A DNA stretch of 64,000 nucleotides from Axinella damicornis. Taxonomy: Eukaryota; Porifera; Demospongiae; Axinellida; Axinellidae. Below the pieces are notes generated by a model, which saw only the letters and a list, made by a program, of their open reading frames with translations, made no database searches and was not told where the DNA came from. Location: the NCBI GenBank assembly GCA_963931865.1, contig OZ007506.1, positions 15,266,242 to 15,330,241 of the forward strand, written 5' to 3'. Of the stretch, positions 27,501 to 33,500 are shown in pieces (within the stretch, counting starts at the first letter, position 1; the number at the start of each line of letters is the position of its first letter). Both the position numbers and the translations under genes were made by a program.

Positions 27501-30500
27501 GCGCAGAGCAGTCAAGTTCCCATGCTCTGGCAATAGCTGAAGCAGCAGTCTAACACACAGTGATGGTTTATAGCTATTATAACCTGCATGCATGCTACTG
27601 AGCTAGCTAGCTAATGCACACCATGATGTGCTCTGCATGCAGGACATGAGATCGCTTGAAGCACTCTCCCCGTCTTCATGAAATGCTTTAGCCCCTCACC
27701 GCGCGCTATAGTCTCCATCCTTGTTGAGGTAGACCGTTCATGGTTCGCATGGTTCGCCGTGTCTATGTCGTTGACGTTGGCAATGGTGAGTTCGTTTGTG
27801 GTTTGAATTAACGCATGATGCAATGACACGCAAAATACGAGCAGGAAGTGATTTACGGCACGACGTACGATAGATATAAAGAAATATATAAATATATGGA
27901 AAATTCACAGCAAACTCGTCTATGTGGGGCTCGCTCAGGCTCGTCCCAATTATCATGTGTGGTTTCAAGAATAAGGCTCAAAAATCCACTCAAGTACTCC
28001 TATTCAAAACATACCGTATAGCGGGAAATTTTTCATACGGTGCTAATTTTTGTATATTTCGTATGATGCCTCAAGATACGAAAATAAAAACTATGAAATT
28101 TTAACCGTCGAAATTTTAACGTCAAATTTTGATCTGGCAATTGAACACGGGGAAGCGGCGAGCAAGCGATGGCGTTTTATAACGCCTTTGAACGGCCTTC
28201 CAGACTCCAGTACCCGTCTACACCTGTTAGCCTGCTACAATAACGAGACTCAGCGTGGGAAGTGCAACAAGTCAAGATCACTGAGCAGCAACGATTGGCA
28301 AGTATGCTGCAAACCAGGCGGCTAATCATCATTTTTCGAAATTCTTGCCAACAACAGAGGCCCAGATATCAGCATTGTAGACGTACCCTCTCACATGCAC
28401 TGTGCATCGCCTCAACCGAAAACAGAAAACAACTAGACGACACGTTTAATACGTACATACGCGTAAGTGCTAGGGGGCGTGGCAATGCGCAGGCGCATAT
28501 ATATATACAAAACTTAAAAGATGAAAATTTCTGCTGAGGGGCTTACGGCCATTTATACAAAATTTTGCACCTATGAAGATATCCCTCTATACGGTAGTTA
28601 ATACGTCCCCTCTACCTAATTATGGTCTTGCTATATGTCTAAGTCTGCATACATGCTGTAGACTAGCAGTAAATGGATACTGACATAATCCATGACCATC
28701 AAGCACATGTCTCACAAAGGTGTTTTCTCAGCTGGTAGTTGTTCTGTAGCTTACATGGTATCACATATGTATAAATAACAGCAAAGGGGTACTTAAGGTC
28801 CAAGAAAACATTGCCATGATTTCCACAAGAACAGATGGTAAAACTGGTATCATAATGTGTATCACCTTGCGGTTGGGTCTGCTCCTGCTTCCAACAGGTG
28901 CTGTAGAAGCTCCTTATTGTTATCGTAGCAGGCGTAGTGGAGAGGTGTCCAGCCATTGTAGTCACTGAGATTGACAAGTTGTTCATCTGCAGGTCTCTGT
29001 TCACCAGCAGGTCTGTATGTGTGTAGATTATGAGGTGTACTGTGAATGTTTTTTGCTTAATTCCATTCATGGTCATCACTACCTTCATGCATAAGTCACA
29101 CCCACAGTCCTAACAAGGGTACCAAGTGCAGCTAACTTTGTTCCCAGGCCGGCGTGCCACTTTCGACGAAAAGCTGGGCGGTGCCTGGGAACGAGGCTAA
29201 AGTGCAGCAACTTCAGTCTGTTGAACATTATGGCTTCACATATGATTACATACGTACAGTGTACACACATGCACATGTGTACTGGCATGTAACTATCACG
29301 ACCAAGTGTTGATATGCAACATGGATGAAAGGTACTGCATGGACGTTCGTGTCAATGCGAACCCAACACAACTCACAACTTTACCATGCAGCATGCATGT
29401 ATGCCAGTACATTTATTGCACGCATAGCTGACCGGTTTCACATTCATAACATATGCCTTAGTCTTATTTGCAGCCTTGCAAGGGCATGATGACAAGGACA
29501 GTAGAAAATGAATTGTAACCTGGACTTGTTGTTATTCAGACTGGTCATACTGTCATATCAGCATACAAGATCTAGACCACTATCTGTTGCACAGAAAGTA
29601 CTCCCAGTGTTCCCACACCATACGTAATAGTTCATTAGCATTTCCTGATCGTTTCCTCTTATGAAAGACATTTCATCATGTGGTGTAGAACTCTTGCAGT
29701 GACTAATGAGTTTCTTAATACTTGGCAGTGGCATAGAAAAAGTGGTGCGGCCTATCATCGTAGCCCAGCGCAGAGGCACGAAGAGTTGAAAACGTTTTCC
29801 GCATGTTATTTAGCTCTCTCGCAGCATCCAAACAGCCGTTTTGGGAAAGAAATAGACCTTAGCTTGCATGGAGTTTCAATGGTAGGCCCAGAACTAGGAC
29901 GAGAAAGAGATGCCATTGCTGAGTCTGCATATATGATCGAGCATAACTGATACGTGATGACACGTGCATGTTGGGGACTCTTCTCTAATATCTATGTCAG
30001 TACTCGCAAGGGTACAAATGCTGGGTGAGAAGCCCTGAGTATGAGACTAGGTGTGGGGGGAGGGTATACTTAACTGTTTTTAAGCAATCAGTGGTTTCCA
30101 TACACCTTTGGCATTTGCTATCACTATAATCATCTTGCAACATGTAAGTATAGAATAGTCCACACCCAACTGACAGTCCACCACTGGAATCACAGCACCA
30201 GCCAGAGAGAGCCAAGCTGTGACTTGGATGGACTGAGTTGTCATGGGATTAGAAAGTGCTCTTGAGCTGTTTCTTTTTCCCTTTACACACAAGCCAGCCA
30301 AGCTGCTTTGCATACTATGTTTCCTGGTTGATTGTGGGCTTCTCCCAGTGGAGGAAACTTAACATGCCATGGGATTGGAATGTGCATTTCAGCTGTTTCT
30401 TTCCTTTAAACACAACCCAGCCAAACTGCTTGCACTTATAATTATGAGACTCTGAGTTAGGAAACTTAAGGTTACGGGATACTCGTGCACGCGCGGTGTG

Positions 30501-33500
30501 AAATGTATTGGGAAATGCATACTTAAGCTCGCTAACCAAGAATCTCGAGTACGAAGAGCGTGAGCAACTTGATTCTGGCGGTGGAGGTGCGCTGTCACAA
30601 GGTGCAGGGCATGACGGAAGCTTTTTCGATAGTATAATCCCTGGCAAATTTATCTGCTGTCTCGCTCTAGAAAAGTGGTAAACACGGCTTTTTGGCGAAC
30701 TGAACTGCTCGTTTTTGCACGGCTATACAGCGTATCGGTAAAAGCTTCCGTCATGCCCTGCACCTTGTGACAGTGCACCTCCACTGCCAGAATCAAGTTG
30801 CTCACGCTCTTCGTACTCGAGATTCTTGGTTAGCGAGCTTAAGTATGCATTTCCCAATGCATTTCGCTCGGCGCACGCAAGAGTTTCCCGTAACCTTAAC
30901 ATGCCATGGGATTGGAATGTGCATTTCAGCTGTTTCTTTCCTTTAAACACAACCCAGCCAAACTGCTTGCACTTATAATTATGAGACTCTGAGTTGAGAA
31001 AATTTAACATGCCATGGGATTGGAATGTGCATTTCAGCTATTTCTTTCCTTTAAACACAACCCAGCCAAACTGCTTGCACTTATAATTATGAGACTCTGA
31101 GTTGAGGAAATTTAACATGCGATGGGATTGGAATGTGCATTTCAGCTATTTCTTTCCTTTAAACACAACCCAGCCAAACTGCGGAAACGGGGGTATACGA
31201 ATCAATAGAGGAATCGTCTCAATGGTAGAAGGCCAGGAGGCACGAGACACCTAGACCTCCACAAGCTGTCGTCGAAGCGAGCAAAGGGGATGCTGAATGG
31301 AAGACAAAACATTATTACAGCGCTCACAGTTTCACCACAAGGGTAAGTGCCATTACAGGATGGCGATCACAACGGTGTGGTCAGAATCTTCACGGGCCTT
31401 CCTGAGAGCTGACAGTCGAAACATGTGCCTGAACAATGGCGGTCTGCCCGAGAAGTACACCTGGACAACGTAAATGGCTGTGCTGCTGTCTTTCTTCGAG
31501 AAACGCAACGGCCCTTCACCTCCTCCGACTCCACCGTCACCACCATCAGCCAAGATAAAACTCAAACCGACCCGCTGTATGAATATTAGAGTTCATTTTT
31601 ACGTGTATGAATTGAATAGAGTACCTAAATTACCGTTATTTTCTTGGATGTACGAATTAATAGGGGGTGCAAATTATTAGAAATTAACCAACAAGGTGAG
31701 TTCCTGCTCAATTATTATACACTTTGGTCTGTGCACGATGGTGATCATGACAGTGCAGTCAGCATTCCTGCATGCTATGAGTTTGAGGTCTGATCAATTA
31801 TGCACACTACACAGAACATCTTGTTTACTGATTTGTAATCTTTAAGTGGCTAGTTGTTGCTATGCAACAACTCACTCGTCAGGTGCGGTACTTGTCAGCA
31901 GTAACTTGAGGAGCTCCTCATTCTTGTGCAAGCACTGACACGCCCAGAGTAGAACAGTCTCCTCCCCTCTTGCTCTCCGACGAGGGTCTAAAGGATACAA
32001 ACACATGATCCTTCAAACAATCTTAGATCCTGTGTAGTACGTTAAATTTGTTAGCAAACTGCACTCCTCATACAGGTATACAAACTCTGATTGCAGCACA
32101 TGTTTGGCTTGAACCAATTAACATGTGTGTGACATCCTGTACTGCCACCACCAAGTTGAGTTCTGCACAAGTAGCAGCAGAACCACTAATGGTTCAGCTT
32201 TTAGGTAGGAAATTACAAGCTTGCAAATTCTTTCAGAAATATAGACTGCTAACCATTGACTGGGTCTGAGACATGCAATTAAGCTTGGGAGCCACACATT
32301 CCTCTCCCCATTGGCGTGTTCAGGCCTGTTTATTCGAAACATGTACACGAGGACAAGACGCCAAACACAACTGAAAACAATAACACATACCTGCTCCATT
32401 GTCAATGAGCAGTTTTGCAATTTCCAGCTGTCCGTAGTAAGCCGCCCAGTGCAGAGCAGTTCCTCTGGCAACAGAAAAGTGGCTATGCGAGGCTCTTCCA
32501 CCTCTGAACTCATTCACCTTTGTTTCCTCTTTCTTCAACCACTGCTCTACGGTGGCCTTTTCCCCCTTCTTGATGGCCTGGCAATATGAAGAATGTATAC
32601 CATAATTATAAGAAACAGTTACATTTACGGTGGGTTCAGTGTAGTCAAGCAGAAAGTGAGTGTCTATAGATAACTTCTCATTGGGGGATGAAGAGTGCAG
32701 AAAATGTATTGCTTGGATAATACATAATGGATCTGCGGACGGTGATGGGACCGAATTGTGGGTGGAGCTCTAGCTGATTCAAATTCAAGTTGGATTCAGG
32801 AAGGGAGTAAATACCAGAAAGGGTTGCTAGAGGCTTGGCTATTGCAACAGTGGATGTGACCAAGGGTGCATTGAGCTGCCGAAGGCGGTGAAAGGGCATG
32901 TGGCAATGTTCGTAGACGGCAAAATGCTGAGTGATACTAAATGTAGACTTCAAATTTTGACTGTATAAGCACGCGTGATCCGTAGACGTGCGCCCCTTAT
33001 GTGGTCACCTACCACCACGTTGAGAGTAGTCCTCTCTCTCAGGCGTTGTCAAAGCAACTGGAGTTGCGGCGGCTCCACAGCAGCACTGCGAGAGCCCTTT
33101 CCGATGCTATCATTCCCTCCCTCCAACTTACACAACAGCAAACGTCAAGCTGTTGTCAAGAGCGGCAAATGTTGGGCTTGCATCCGGCGATACTTTCTCC
33201 AAATCTGGCCTGCTACACTGGTAGGAGAGGTACCCGGACCAGAAGAAGTACTTGGGCTAGAGATTGTCTTTCTTTGCTTGGATGGAAACGTTTCATCGAA
33301 CGTCCGTAACCATGCAATTTCATGTGCTTAAACCGGAAACATTATTTTTAGTAACACTCAGCACTATGCAGTCTATATGTACGCAATGGGAAGTTGCATG
33401 CCCTCTTGCCGCCTCCGGCGGCTCAATGCGCCCTTGATGTGACTAACGTATACGTAGCTGCATGGTTTGCAGATCCGTGAACACAGTAGTTCTACATTAA

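Noticed and set aside
28699..29088. A 129-codon minus frame overlapping exon A6
   Set aside because: It reads A6 in the wrong frame; the ankyrin frame (GWTPLHYAC) joins its neighbours correctly and this one does not.
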